A DNA stretch of 64,000 nucleotides, from NCBI RefSeq assembly GCF_037101375.1, contig NZ_AP029019.1, positions 1,240,001 to 1,304,000 of the forward strand, read 5' to 3'. Positions 33,821 to 43,287 of this stretch are shown here, piece by piece (positions within the stretch are counted from its first letter, which is position 1; every line of letters begins with the position of its first letter). The translations under genes were made by a program, and so were the position numbers. This stretch comes from Acidovorax sp. DW039 (GTDB lineage Bacteria; Pseudomonadota; Gammaproteobacteria; Burkholderiales; Burkholderiaceae_C). Below the pieces are notes generated by a model. The model did not search any database. It was given only the letters and a program-made list of their open reading frames with translations, and was not told the origin of the DNA.

Positions 33821-35527
33821 TCAGATCACGATGGAATCAAAAAGTGTGGCGGGCTCGATGGGGCGGGTGGTCCTGCGGAATGCCACCGTAAATGCGTTGC
33901 CCCCAATGGCCCCGCGCTCCAGTGCGCGCGTAGTGCGCTGGTAACTGATGGATGCGCCGTGCCTCTGGCAGAGTTCCCGGCAGATATACAAACCCAGGCC
34001 ACTGGAACGGCTCTCGGAGGAGAAGAATGGCTCGAACAAGTGGCGTTCCACCGATTTGTCCATAGGCGCGCCGTCACTCCACACCTGCAAGGTGATCTGG
34101 CCCGTGACGCTGATGCGGGTCTGCACCATCAGAGAATCCTGTTCGGACCCCATGTAGCGCGCTGCGTTGTCCAGAAGGTTGACCAGCACACGGCGCAGAT
34201 GTTCAGCGTCAAACTCCACATGCTGCTGGCTGGCGTTGAGAAGCAGCTGTCCTTTTCTGCGCGCCGGATCATGAGCTGCCCAATCGTTCCACATCTGCGC
34301 AACGCTGGCGTCCAGCGGCAGGGTGGAGGCCGGTGCGTGGCTGATCTGGTGCTGAACGCGCGCAATGTCCAGCACTTCCTCGGCAATGCGGGCAAGACGG
34401 TCTGCATTCTGTTGCACCATGTGGGCCAAGCGTTTTTGGGCGGGATCTTGCAGATCTTCCTCCAGCAAGGCATTGGCCTGAACGATGGCTGCCAGTGGAT
34501 TGCGAATTTCATGGGCCACTGCGGCAGACATGCGACCCATGGACGCCAGTTTTTCGGTGCGCAGGCGTGCTTCCATCTCGCGCAGATCATGGAGAAACAT
34601 CACGCACAGCTGTTCTCCCTTGCCTGGCGATGCGCCCTCTGCTGTGGAGGTCAGCCAGGTTCGTGCATGCAGCCCCATCGGGCTTTCACCGGGATGCAGC
34701 AGGGCCACATCGGCCGCCTGCGGCTGATGGCTTTGGAAGGTCTGATGTGCCAACTGCACCAGAGGCTGCCATCCATCGCCACGGTTTAATGAGAAGGGAA
34801 GAAGGGTGGGGGTACTGTCACCCAGTAAGGTTTGCGCTGCGGGATTGGCCATGCGTACGGTGTTGTTCTCGTCCACCACCAGCACCCCGTCACTCAGGTG
34901 CTCAATCACCAGCGCACTGACCTGCATCTGCAGCTGTGCCGCCACCCGGTTGCGCTGCGCAATTTCCTGCTCGCCTACCAGCCTGGTAGAGAGTTGGTGG
35001 ACCAAGTAGGTCACCACAAAGTAGCCGGTGCCTGTCAGCGCACTTTGCAGGTAGCGTTGCGTGTCATCTCCCAGGTTTTGTGTGCTGGTCCAGCCTGCCC
35101 ACATCAGTAGCAGCAGTGTGACGGCGGCAGTGGTTCCCAGGGCAAGGGTGAGTGAGCCCAGGACAGCTGCCATCAGAATGGGTAGCCCAAACAGGGGCGT
35201 GAAGTTCATGGTGCCGGTGTGCAGCAATTGCAATGCACACACCGCGGCAATATCCAGCCCGATGGAGGGTAGCCAGTGAGGGCCAGTATTAGGTGGCGGG
35301 GGCACTTGGCTGCCCAGGATCCGTAGCAAGGCAGTGGCTACGAGATAGGCAGTACAAACTGCAAAGGAGGCCGGGTCTAGCTGCTGGTTGAAAAACAGGC
35401 TGAAGAGTTGCAGCGTCAGCAACGCCACCGCAATCATCAGCCGCCCGGTCAGAAAGCCCCGCCACAGTCGGGCAAACGGCGCGTCCGCGGCGTTCAGCCG
35501 TGGCTCGGCCAGCAATCCATCGTTCAT
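33821..35527 (-). CDS. pilS: Sensor histidine kinase, PilS type
   Basis: 568 aa. About six membrane helices in residues 20-190, PAS-like domain (about 220-330; DGVLVVDENNTVRMANPAA), HisKA with His in VAHEIRNPLAAIVQAN, and HATPase with the N box NLLDNAARY and GLGLYICRELC. Phosphorylates PilR. ATG 35527 overlaps the PP0621-like stop by one base (TGATG). Arrangement pilS-pilR-ampD and adjacency to the ccsA-like gene and ffh are common in Burkholderiales. Confidence 0.88.
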   Translation of the reverse strand: MNDGLLAEPRLNAADAPFARLWRGFLTGRLMIAVALLTLQLFSLFFNQQLDPASFAVCTAYLVATALLRILGSQVPPPPNTGPHWLPSIGLDIAAVCALQLLHTGTMNFTPLFGLPILMAAVLGSLTLALGTTAAVTLLLLMWAGWTSTQNLGDDTQRYLQSALTGTGYFVVTYLVHQLSTRLVGEQEIAQRNRVAAQLQMQVSALVIEHLSDGVLVVDENNTVRMANPAAQTLLGDSTPTLLPFSLNRGDGWQPLVQLAHQTFQSHQPQAADVALLHPGESPMGLHARTWLTSTAEGASPGKGEQLCVMFLHDLREMEARLRTEKLASMGRMSAAVAHEIRNPLAAIVQANALLEEDLQDPAQKRLAHMVQQNADRLARIAEEVLDIARVQHQISHAPASTLPLDASVAQMWNDWAAHDPARRKGQLLLNASQQHVEFDAEHLRRVLVNLLDNAARYMGSEQDSLMVQTRISVTGQITLQVWSDGAPMDKSVERHLFEPFFSSESRSSGLGLYICRELCQRHGASISYQRTTRALERGAIGGNAFTVAFRRTTRPIEPATLFDSIVI

Positions 35528-35751
35528 CACAAGCTGCCTGCGCGCAGGTGGTCTGCGCAGCAATATGCGCGTCCGTGCTGGACGATGGCATCGGCACGAG
35601 GGAAATGCAGTCCGCAATGCGCACATGCCACCATATCTTGCGGAGGGGGTGGGTTACCTGCCCGCGGAGGCTGCTGCGCAACAGGTTCGCGACGATGTCT
35701 CCACACGCCGAAGACAACCGCCAGAATGGCAAACAGGACCAGGTATTTCAT
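35527..35751 (-). CDS. PP0621-like small zinc-knuckle membrane protein
   Basis: 74 aa. One N-terminal helix (residues 2-17), a Pro-rich linker, then CAHCGLHFPRADAIVQHGRAYCC, a Cys/His metal knuckle (CxxC, His, CC). ATG 35751 overlaps the stop of the ccsA-like gene (ATGA), and its stop overlaps the pilS start. Known in Burkholderiales next to pilS; function unknown. The overlaps on both sides indicate one tightly coupled transcript. Confidence 0.82.
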   Translation of the reverse strand: MKYLVLFAILAVVFGVWRHRREPVAQQPPRAGNPPPPQDMVACAHCGLHFPRADAIVQHGRAYCCADHLRAGSL

Positions 35752-36545
35752 GCGCTGCGACCCAGAACTACTTCCAGCACGAAGCGCGATCCCACATACG
35801 CCAGCATGAGCAATGCCGAGCCTGCGTAGAGTACCCGGACGGCATTGCGGCCCCGCCATCCGAAACGTGCCCTGCCGATGATGAGTGTGGCAAACGTGAG
35901 CCATGAGAGCAGCGAGAAAACCGCCTTGTGGTCCCAGCGCCAGGCGCGGCCATACAGGGTCTCACCAAACAGCCAGCCTGCCAGCAAGGTCGCACTCAAC
36001 AGCACGAAGCCGGCAGTCACAAACCTGAAGGTCAGTCTTTCCAGAGTCAGAAGCGGCACTCCGCTGTGGGGGTCTTCTGCTTGCCGGATGTGATGCTCTG
36101 CGCGAGTCATGAGCCAGGCGTGAACCACCGCTGCCGCAAAGAGGCCATAACAGGCGATGCCCAGGGCCAGATGCAGTGGCAGCCAGGCGGATGCGGTCAC
36201 GTGCAGGGGCTGACCAGGGAAGAGCAATGCCAGCACGATGGTGGCAGCCCCCAGGGCGGCCAGAATCCAGCGGGCCTGCATTTGCGGAAAGAGTTGCCGC
36301 TCCACCGCATAGACCGTCAGCACCAGCCATGCGGTCACGGACAAGGCCGGGCCAAAACCGAAGCGTGGAGTCTCTCCCCACAAGCCCCACACCAGCAACA
36401 AACCATGCAGCACCCACGCCAGCAGCAAGGCGTTACGTGACGCCTTTTGGCCAAGCCGGGATGCGGCGGCGGCCGGGGTGGCGTATGCCAAGGCTGCGGC
36501 CAGGGCCAGCAGCCAGCTGACGGGGGAGCTACTCGCTAAAATCAT
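35748..36545 (-). CDS. Cytochrome c assembly protein, CcsA/YpjD-like
   Basis: 265 aa with about eight membrane helices. Contains the conserved C-terminal part of the CcmC/CcsA family: FGETLYGRAWRWDHKAVFSLLSWLTFATLI, with Trp and His positions used for haem handling. Likely helps haem delivery for cytochrome c maturation, though YpjD-type proteins are not fully characterised. Divergent from ffh (112 bp between starts). First gene of the unit ccsA-like, PP0621-like, pilS, pilR, ampD. Confidence 0.85.
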   Translation of the reverse strand: MILASSSPVSWLLALAAALAYATPAAAASRLGQKASRNALLLAWVLHGLLLVWGLWGETPRFGFGPALSVTAWLVLTVYAVERQLFPQMQARWILAALGAATIVLALLFPGQPLHVTASAWLPLHLALGIACYGLFAAAVVHAWLMTRAEHHIRQAEDPHSGVPLLTLERLTFRFVTAGFVLLSATLLAGWLFGETLYGRAWRWDHKAVFSLLSWLTFATLIIGRARFGWRGRNAVRVLYAGSALLMLAYVGSRFVLEVVLGRSA

Positions 36546-36657
36546 GGGTCACAGTTTAGCCTTTTGCCCGCCCCTGGCGCCCTGTTTGCTTCACTCTTGA
36601 TGCCTGCATGGATGCCGCCAGATGGGTGTTTTCAGAATCCTTCCCCACCCTCAGCCT

Positions 36658-38043
36658 ATGGCCTCCGCACTTACCGACAAACTTACGCGACTCGTCAAGG
36701 AGATGCGTGGCCAGGCCCGCATTACCGAATCCAACGTGCAGGACATGCTGCGTGAAGTGCGCATGGCATTGCTGGAGGCCGACGTGGCGCTGCCCGTGGT
36801 GCGCGATTTCATTGCACGCGTCAAGGAAAAGGCCCTGGGCCAGGAGGTTCTGGGCTCCCTCAAGCCCGGGCAGACGCTGGTCAGCATCGTGAACCGCGAA
36901 CTGGCGGCCACCATGGGCGAAGGAGTGGCCGATATCAACCTGGCTGCTCAGCCCCCTGCCGTGATCCTGATGGCGGGCTTGCAAGGTGCGGGTAAAACCA
37001 CCACCACCGCCAAGCTGGCCAAACACCTCATTGAAAAGCGCAAGAAGAAGGTGCTCACGGTATCTGGCGACGTGTATCGCCCTGCGGCAATTGAGCAGCT
37101 CAAGACCGTGACGGCTCAGGCGGGCGCGGAGTGGTTCCCCAGTACCCCCGACCAGAAGCCGTTGGATATTGCCCGTGCAGCCCTGGACTATGCCAAGAAG
37201 CATTACTTTGATGTGCTGCTGGTGGACACCGCGGGCCGCCTGGCGATTGACGAAGCCTTGATGAATGAGATCAAGGAGTTGCATGCTGCCATCCATCCCG
37301 TCGAGACCTTGTTCGTGGTGGATGCCATGCAGGGGCAGGATGCAATCAATACCGCCAAGGCATTCAAGGAAGCCCTGCCACTGACCGGCATTGTGTTGAC
37401 CAAGCTCGATGGCGACTCACGCGGTGGTGCCGCGCTCTCTGTGCGTCAGGTCACCGGGGCTCCCATCAAGTTCGCCGGGGTGTCCGAGAAGATCGACGGG
37501 CTGGAGGTCTTTGATGCCGAGCGGCATGCGGGCCGTATCCTGGGCATGGGCGACATCGTGGCCCTGGTGGAACAGGTTACAGCGGGTGTGGACCTGGAAG
37601 CTGCCCAGAAGCTGGCAGCCAAGGTCAAGAGTGGGGATGGCTTTGACCTGAACGACTTCCTGGCACAGATCCAGCAGATGAAGCAGATGGGCGGGCTCTC
37701 CAGCCTGATGGACAAGCTGCCGACCGAGTTGACCTCCAAAGCAGGCTCCATCGACATGGACAAGGCAGAAAAAGACATCCGCCGCAAGGAAGGCATCATC
37801 CATAGCATGACGCCGCAAGAGCGGCGCAAGCCCGAACTCATCAAAGCCACGCGCAAGAAGCGCATCGCCAACGGGGCGGGCGTGCATGTGCAAGAGGTCA
37901 ATCGCCTGCTCAAGGAATTTGAGCAGATGCAGGAAATGATGAAGAAGATGAAGGGCGGCGGCCTCATGAAGATGATGAAGCGCATGGGCGGCCTCAAGGG
38001 CATGGGGGGCATGCCCAAGATGCCTTTCGGCGGACCCCGCTGA
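36658..38043 (+). CDS. ffh: Signal recognition particle GTPase Ffh
   Basis: 461 aa. N domain (1-90), G domain with GLQGAGKTTTTAKLA (about 107), SGDVYRPAAIEQLK, VDTAGR and TKLDGDSRGGAAL; Met-rich M domain (about 300-461) binding 4.5S RNA and signal peptides. ATG 36658 gives the usual MASALTDKLTRL; the frame reaches further upstream without conserved sequence. Essential co-translational targeting factor. Followed by a strong terminator. Confidence 0.95.
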   Translation: MASALTDKLTRLVKEMRGQARITESNVQDMLREVRMALLEADVALPVVRDFIARVKEKALGQEVLGSLKPGQTLVSIVNRELAATMGEGVADINLAAQPPAVILMAGLQGAGKTTTTAKLAKHLIEKRKKKVLTVSGDVYRPAAIEQLKTVTAQAGAEWFPSTPDQKPLDIARAALDYAKKHYFDVLLVDTAGRLAIDEALMNEIKELHAAIHPVETLFVVDAMQGQDAINTAKAFKEALPLTGIVLTKLDGDSRGGAALSVRQVTGAPIKFAGVSEKIDGLEVFDAERHAGRILGMGDIVALVEQVTAGVDLEAAQKLAAKVKSGDGFDLNDFLAQIQQMKQMGGLSSLMDKLPTELTSKAGSIDMDKAEKDIRRKEGIIHSMTPQERRKPELIKATRKKRIANGAGVHVQEVNRLLKEFEQMQEMMKKMKGGGLMKMMKRMGGLKGMGGMPKMPFGGPR

Positions 38044-38065
38044 GCTGCGACCTTGAACTGCAGCT

Positions 38066-38128
38066 ATCAGGCTGCTACAAAATAAAGAGCTGCTAGCGCT
38101 TGTGTACAGGGCGCTAGCAGCTCTTTTT
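38066..38128. repeat. Short intergenic repeat that forms the ffh terminator
   Basis: AGCTATC-type repeat plus AGAGCTGCTAGCGC / GCGCTAGCAGCTCT, the best-preserved member of the family in this window. Confidence 0.6.
38086..38128 (+). terminator. Rho-independent terminator after ffh
   Basis: Perfect 14-bp stem AGAGCTGCTAGCGC (38086-38099) / GCGCTAGCAGCTCT (38111-38124), then TTTT(T). Lies between convergent ffh and the C13 lipoprotein gene. Confidence 0.9.
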
Positions 38129-38162
38129 GTTCAAGGCCTTTGAACGGATTCTGAGCGAAGCC

Positions 38163-39038
38163 TTACTGTGGTGCAGACACCTGCATCCAGTCTTTGAGTG
38201 GCCTCTCTGCCCATGCCTTGGCTTCTTCGCCCACATGAATCTGGGGTTTCGACGCGGGCAGGCGGCGGCGCTTTTCCTGGGCTTCAATGCTCTTGCGCGC
38301 TGCGGCCATCCAGTCGGTCACTGAGAGTTCCGTGGCCTGTTCCTGGTTGAACAGCGCATCGCCAAAGAAGGTGTAGTCCCCCGTGTACTGGCACTTGAAG
38401 GATGTGCGGTTGACGTCGGTGGCGGTGATCACCACGCGGTTGGGTGCTTGCAGAGGCTTGAGGAAAGAGCCGCTGTAGCAGGCGGAAAGCACCACAATGG
38501 CTGGGATGTGCTGCACCGGAGCCATGGCGGCGCTCAGTGTCTGGGCGGTCAGTGGTTTCAGGTTCTTGCCCGCGGCCTGGATATTCAGCGTGCCCGGATT
38601 GGCATGCGTTGAGATCAGCAGCAGCATCTTGTCCTGGGGCCGCGCCACTTCGGCAATCTTGTTCATTACCAGTTCAAAGTTTTCGACCGTTGCCTGAGGC
38701 CAGTCGGCACTTTGGCCTGCTGCCGGGTTGGCCAGCTTGACCAGCAGGGCGTTCGGGTCGATTTGCGTCACCAGCTTTTCTGCTGCCAGCACATCGTTGC
38801 GGAACGCTTTGGACTGGGAGTGCATGGCAAAACCCGCGAACAGCAGCCGTGGCGGAGGCGGCGGTGCGGGGGCCGCTACCGGCTCTGGCTCGGGTTCAGG
38901 AGCAGGTTCGGGCGCAGGTTCTGGTGGCGTTGCACAGCCCGCTGCCAGCAGGGCCAGGACGAGCAGACTGGAGTGGAAAAAGCGGCGCGATGGCAAAGTG
39001 GCGCTGGGGGAAGGTGTAGAAATGAGCGCGGAGTTCAC
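38163..39038 (-). CDS. Legumain-like (peptidase C13) lipoprotein
   Basis: About 291 aa. Signal with lipobox LLAAGC gives a lipoprotein; a Pro/Glu repeat (PEPAPEPAPEPEPEP) spaces the domain from the membrane. The caspase/legumain fold is shown by the catalytic His in LLLISTHANPG and catalytic Cys in VLSACYSGSF, about 42 residues apart. His is usually followed by Gly in C13, here by Ala. There is no upstream ATG; the frame can begin at TTG 39044 or GTG 39038, and GTG is preferred. Substrate unknown; a periplasmic cysteine peptidase is likely. Ends 35 bp from the ffh terminator. Confidence 0.82.
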   Translation of the reverse strand: MNSALISTPSPSATLPSRRFFHSSLLVLALLAAGCATPPEPAPEPAPEPEPEPVAAPAPPPPPRLLFAGFAMHSQSKAFRNDVLAAEKLVTQIDPNALLVKLANPAAGQSADWPQATVENFELVMNKIAEVARPQDKMLLLISTHANPGTLNIQAAGKNLKPLTAQTLSAAMAPVQHIPAIVVLSACYSGSFLKPLQAPNRVVITATDVNRTSFKCQYTGDYTFFGDALFNQEQATELSVTDWMAAARKSIEAQEKRRRLPASKPQIHVGEEAKAWAERPLKDWMQVSAPQ

Positions 39039-39044
39039 AGGCAA

Positions 39045-39383
39045 ATCCGTTCAACAGGGCAGGTCACAGGGGCGGCGGAGGCCGCAGTCGGCCATATCGT
39101 AGCGACCCGCAAAGTGCCTGTTTGCTGGATTGAGTGGCCCTGTTACACGCTGGCCAAGCCTCTAGCGCTCATGCCAAGAGCGCAAGCTGCTATCAAAAAC
39201 AGAGCTTTGAAACAAAAGGCCGGTGCAAGCACCGACCTTGAAACTGTGGCGTTTCTCACGAAACACCGTTAGTCCACTGAAAGCGGTGCGTGAGGGTCTG
39301 GCTAGGCCGCACTCTTCGTTGCCGTGCATTCCGCTGCAGCCCCGGCGCACCGCCGATTTCAAGGATTCAAGTGGACTAGCCCC
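39045..39383. other. 339-bp intergenic stretch between C13 and opgH genes
   Basis: Holds a degenerate short repeat (TCTAGCGCTC...AGCTGCTATC, near 39162-39205) and the opgH terminator at 39211-39239. No supported gene; AT/GC mix and frames look non-coding. Confidence 0.5.
39211..39239 (-). terminator. Candidate terminator of opgG-opgH
   Basis: On the minus strand GGTCGGTGC pairs with GCACCGGCC (plus 39229-39237 / 39218-39226; one G-T pair), followed by TTTTGTT. It is about 145 bp past the opgH stop, somewhat far. Confidence 0.65.
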
Positions 39384-41414
39384 TCATGCTGCCAGGCGCA
39401 GCGCAGGCTGGGCAAGGCGCTGGGCGTGACGCCATGCCTTGCGCAGCACGGGGGGCGACCAGGCCTCTTCCGGAATCAGCAGGAACCGCTGCGCACGCAA
39501 TGCCTTGCCCAGCGCAATCTGGCTGGTCAGCACGGTCAGCGGGATGGCCAAGGCCAGTGGCACAGCCACCGGGGCCAGCCACAGCAAGGCGCCGCTGTCG
39601 ATAGCACCAACGCCCGCGGCCAGCAGCGCAATCACCAGCGACATGGGGGCCAACTGGGCTGCAGCGTCCCGCCATGGAACGGCCTGTGCCTCGCGCGGGG
39701 GGGATTTCCAGTCCAGCGCGATGCCTGTCAGCGCCACCAGTACAAACAGGGAGTGGGCCAGCATGCGCACAGGCGCCTGCAGGATGGCCAGCACGCTTTC
39801 GAGGGCCGCGCTCTTGAGCAGGCTCAGCGCCCCGCCAAAGCGTTGCTGCTCGCCCCGCATGAAGACGGCAGCCACCCCCAGGATGCGGGGCAGGAACAGC
39901 ATGCTCAATGTCCAGGCCCACAGGGCCAGCAACTCGGCAGGCAAGATATGCCAGCTGGCCAGCAGGGGCGAGCCCGACACCCACAGGGCGGTACCCAGGG
40001 TCAGGAACGCCAGCCACAGCGGGGCAGACAGGTAAGCCATGGCTCCTGTGATGAACATGGAGCGGTGCACGGGGTGGATGCCTGGCTCGGCCATCAGGCG
40101 GGCGTTTTGCAGGTTGCCCTGGCACCAGCGCCGGTCACGCTGCAGCTCGGCCAGCAGGTCGGGCGGTTGCTGCTCGTAGCTGCCCACCAGGTCGCCTACC
40201 AGCCATACGTGGTAGCCCGCGCGGCGCATCAGTGCCGCTTCCACAAAGTCGTGCGACATGATGCCGCCCGACAGCCCGCCCGTGCCGCGAATGGGGGCCA
40301 ACGCGCAATGCTGCATGAAGGGCTGCACCCGAATGATCGCGTTGTGGCCCCAGTAGTGCGACTCGCCCAATTGCCAGAACTGCATGCCCAGCGTGAACAA
40401 CCGACCCGTGACCCGCGATGCAAACTGCTGGGCACGCGCATGCAGCGTGACGTGGCCAATGGCCTGGGTTGCGGTCTGGATGATGCCCGCCGTGGGGTGG
40501 GCTTCCATCAGCTTGGCCATGGAGACGATGCAGTCACCGCTCATCACACTGTCGGCGTCCAGCACCACCATGTATCGGTAGTCCTTGCCCCAGCGGCGGC
40601 AAAAGTCGGCCACGTTGCCTGCCTTGCGGTGGGTGCGGCGCTTGCGCAGGCGGTAGTACACCTGCACCTGGGTTTGAGCGCCCCCTTGGCCTGCCAGAGC
40701 GCTGCGCAGCTCTTCCCAGGCGGCGCGCTCTGCCTTGGCAATGTCTGCGTCATAGCTGTCAGACAGCACAAACACATCGAAGCTGCCACCGTGCCCAGTG
40801 GCCGCGACCGATTCGCAGGTGGCACGCAGCCCCGCGAACACCGTGGCCACATCCTCATTGCAGATCGGCATGATGATGGCCGTGCGTACCTCGGGCGATA
40901 GCGTGTGGCTGGCCACACTGCGGGCAGACAGGGAATGCCGGTCACCCCGCAGCATCACCCAGAAGCCCATCATCGCGGTGATGAAGCCGGACACCACCCA
41001 CGCAGACAGCAGGGCAAACAGGCCTACCTGCCCCCAGCCCAGCCAGGCGTTCTCATACACGGGCTGTACCTGGGCAAACAGCACACTGGCCAGTATCGTG
41101 CTGGCCAGCACCAGCAGCGCAAAGGTCCAGCGGCGGCGCTGCGCTGCCTGTTCCCAGGCCTGTTGCGGGGCAGCTTCCAAAGGCCCCTGAGGTGTATTGG
41201 GTGTGCGGCCTAGCAAGGCGCTGGCCAGGCTGTTCCAGAAACCTTTCCACGGCACGACCGGCATGGAGCCGCGGTGCATGGGTGGGGCGGTGACGCTATT
41301 AGGGTGCCGTTCCTCGCGCAGCGGACTGCGTGAGCTGGCTACCGGACGTGCAGGGCGCGGGTACGACGCCCCGCGGCGGGCCAGCCCTTCGGTGGCGGTA
41401 CGGGTTGCATGCAT
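39384..41414 (-). CDS. opgH: Glucans biosynthesis glucosyltransferase OpgH
   Basis: 676 aa inner-membrane processive glycosyltransferase (GT2) making the beta-1,2 backbone of osmoregulated periplasmic glucans. Membrane helices near 115-180, cytoplasmic catalytic domain with nucleotide motif VLSDSYDAD, metal-binding LDADSVMSGD, and the QxxRW-type QRDRRWCQGN, followed by about five C-terminal helices. ATG at 41414 has AGGAG 6 bases away; the longer start at 41483 would overlap opgG. Forms an operon with opgG, 41 bp apart. Confidence 0.92.
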   Translation of the reverse strand: MHATRTATEGLARRGASYPRPARPVASSRSPLREERHPNSVTAPPMHRGSMPVVPWKGFWNSLASALLGRTPNTPQGPLEAAPQQAWEQAAQRRRWTFALLVLASTILASVLFAQVQPVYENAWLGWGQVGLFALLSAWVVSGFITAMMGFWVMLRGDRHSLSARSVASHTLSPEVRTAIIMPICNEDVATVFAGLRATCESVAATGHGGSFDVFVLSDSYDADIAKAERAAWEELRSALAGQGGAQTQVQVYYRLRKRRTHRKAGNVADFCRRWGKDYRYMVVLDADSVMSGDCIVSMAKLMEAHPTAGIIQTATQAIGHVTLHARAQQFASRVTGRLFTLGMQFWQLGESHYWGHNAIIRVQPFMQHCALAPIRGTGGLSGGIMSHDFVEAALMRRAGYHVWLVGDLVGSYEQQPPDLLAELQRDRRWCQGNLQNARLMAEPGIHPVHRSMFITGAMAYLSAPLWLAFLTLGTALWVSGSPLLASWHILPAELLALWAWTLSMLFLPRILGVAAVFMRGEQQRFGGALSLLKSAALESVLAILQAPVRMLAHSLFVLVALTGIALDWKSPPREAQAVPWRDAAAQLAPMSLVIALLAAGVGAIDSGALLWLAPVAVPLALAIPLTVLTSQIALGKALRAQRFLLIPEEAWSPPVLRKAWRHAQRLAQPALRLAA

Positions 41415-41455
41415 GGTGGGCTCCTGTGTCGTCTGCAAACGGGTGGGATGACGGC

Positions 41456-43084
41456 CTACTCGGGAAGAATCACGTGGGTCCATGTTTCGCTCACAGCGTG
41501 TTGGAGGTGTTGTAGGAAAGCGCGCAGTTCGATGGGGCGGTCTTTGCTCAATCGCTCAATGCGCACGGTCATGCGCCATTGGCCTGTGGCGGGGTTGCGG
41601 TAGACACCGCTTTCCAACACGCGGCCATTGCCGTCGCTGGTCACCACGGCTTTCACGGGGGCCTGGGCATCCAGGGGGGCCAGCGCCGGGCCGGTGAAAT
41701 CCACCACGTACTGCACCTGCTTGCGCAGCGCCTCTGCGCTTTGCTGCGTGTAGCCCACACCGCGGCGCGACTGCGTGGCCCAGGCTCCCGGGGGGCGCTG
41801 CTGCTCGTCGCCCTGCCAGAGCAGCTCGTAGTTCACCTCCAGGGGCGTACCTGCTGCGGGCAGTTGGCGGGGCACCCAGTAGGCGACGATGTTGTCGTGG
41901 GTTTCGTCGGGCGTGGGCAGCTGGACCAGTTCCACCCGGCCAGGGCCCCAGTCGTGCAAAGGGCGCACCCAGGCGCTGGGCCGGCGCTCATAGCGGGCTT
42001 CCACGTCCTCGTAGCTGCTCCACTGCCGGTCACGCTGCATCAGGCCAAACCCTTTGGGGTTGGTGGTGGCAAACGAGGTGACCAGCGGTTGTCTGGGGTT
42101 TTGCAGGGGCCGCCACAACCACTCCCCTTCGCCCGTGGCCACCATGAGGCCGTCCGAGTCGTGGACCTCGGGGCGAAAGTCGTCCTTGCGGGGCTGGTTT
42201 TCGCCAAACAGGAACATGCTGGTCAGCGGCGCGATACCCAGCGTCTTGATGGGCCCTGCGGCTGCACCGCGTACAAAGATGCGGGCGCGCACCTGCGTCA
42301 CGGTCTGCGGGCCGGGCTGGATGTCAAAACGGTAGGCTCCTGTAGCGCGGGGCGAATCCATCAGCGCATACACCGTGGCCTGCTTTTCGCCTGGCTGGGG
42401 GCGCACAAGCCAGAACTCGGTAAAGCGCGGAAACTCCTCGCCCGCACCGCCCACGGTGTCAATCGCCAGGCCCCGGGCCGACAGCCCGTATTGCTGGCCC
42501 GCGCCCAAGGCGCGGAAGTAGCTGGCTCCCTGGAACACCACCAGCTCGTCTTTGTAGGCTGTGGTGTTCAGCGAGTAATGCAGGCGAAAGCCTGCAAACC
42601 CCAGGTCTCCCCAGGTTTGAGGGCTGACCTTGTTCTTGCCATAGTCGAAATCGGCCGCCCGGTAGGGGATGTGGCGGCTGCCTTGGGGCGTCACTTCATT
42701 GATGAGCACAGGCTCACGCTGGTACAGGCCCAGGTGGAAGAACATGGCTTCAAACGGCAACTGCTCTGTGCGCCACAGGGCTTGTTGCGGCCGCCAGCGG
42801 ATGTCGCGCACTTGGTCATAGTTCATGGACTCCAGCTCGGGCGGCAGCCGCACGTTCATCGCGGCATAGGGCTGGGCCGCGCGCTGGCGCGCCAGTTGGG
42901 TGACATAGTCCAGATCCACCTGCGGGGCGGCGGGCGACGCGGGAGGCAAAGAGGAAGTGGAGGACGCACGGACGGGCTGTGCGCCCGCTGCGCCGAGGCC
43001 CATCGCACAGAGGGCGGCGCATGCTGCCAACACCCGTGCCTTCGCGGGTGCACTGAGGGTTATGGAGTGAAAAAGGGCTTGCAT
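41456..43084 (-). CDS. opgG: Glucans biosynthesis protein OpgG
   Basis: 542 aa periplasmic protein. Signal peptide (hydrophobic about 16-34, ending GAQP or just after). Characteristic pieces: PYAAMNVRLPPELESMNYDQVRDIRWRP, LYQREPVLINEV, FGLMQRDRQWSSYEDVEARYERRPSAWVRP and WGPGRVELVQLPTPDETHDNIVAYW, all typical of MdoG/OpgG. Needed for glucan backbone branching or release. Upstream of opgH. GlrR-type regulator ends 204 bp upstream. Confidence 0.94.
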   Translation of the reverse strand: MQALFHSITLSAPAKARVLAACAALCAMGLGAAGAQPVRASSTSSLPPASPAAPQVDLDYVTQLARQRAAQPYAAMNVRLPPELESMNYDQVRDIRWRPQQALWRTEQLPFEAMFFHLGLYQREPVLINEVTPQGSRHIPYRAADFDYGKNKVSPQTWGDLGFAGFRLHYSLNTTAYKDELVVFQGASYFRALGAGQQYGLSARGLAIDTVGGAGEEFPRFTEFWLVRPQPGEKQATVYALMDSPRATGAYRFDIQPGPQTVTQVRARIFVRGAAAGPIKTLGIAPLTSMFLFGENQPRKDDFRPEVHDSDGLMVATGEGEWLWRPLQNPRQPLVTSFATTNPKGFGLMQRDRQWSSYEDVEARYERRPSAWVRPLHDWGPGRVELVQLPTPDETHDNIVAYWVPRQLPAAGTPLEVNYELLWQGDEQQRPPGAWATQSRRGVGYTQQSAEALRKQVQYVVDFTGPALAPLDAQAPVKAVVTSDGNGRVLESGVYRNPATGQWRMTVRIERLSKDRPIELRAFLQHLQHAVSETWTHVILPE

Positions 43085-43287
43085 GCCCTGTTTAGGGCAA
43101 ACCCTGTGCCAGCTTTGAAAAGCTGTTTCAAATCAAATGCTTAGCTGCTGCTTTGTACGTAAGCAAAGGTACAGGCAGGCGTTGACGTCCCGCCAGAGGC
43201 GTTTTTGCGGGGTAACGCTTGATTTTTTGTCGCTGTCTAGCGATCGACTTGTAGTTGTGCGCAGGAAAACGCTTTTAAATCAAAGAC

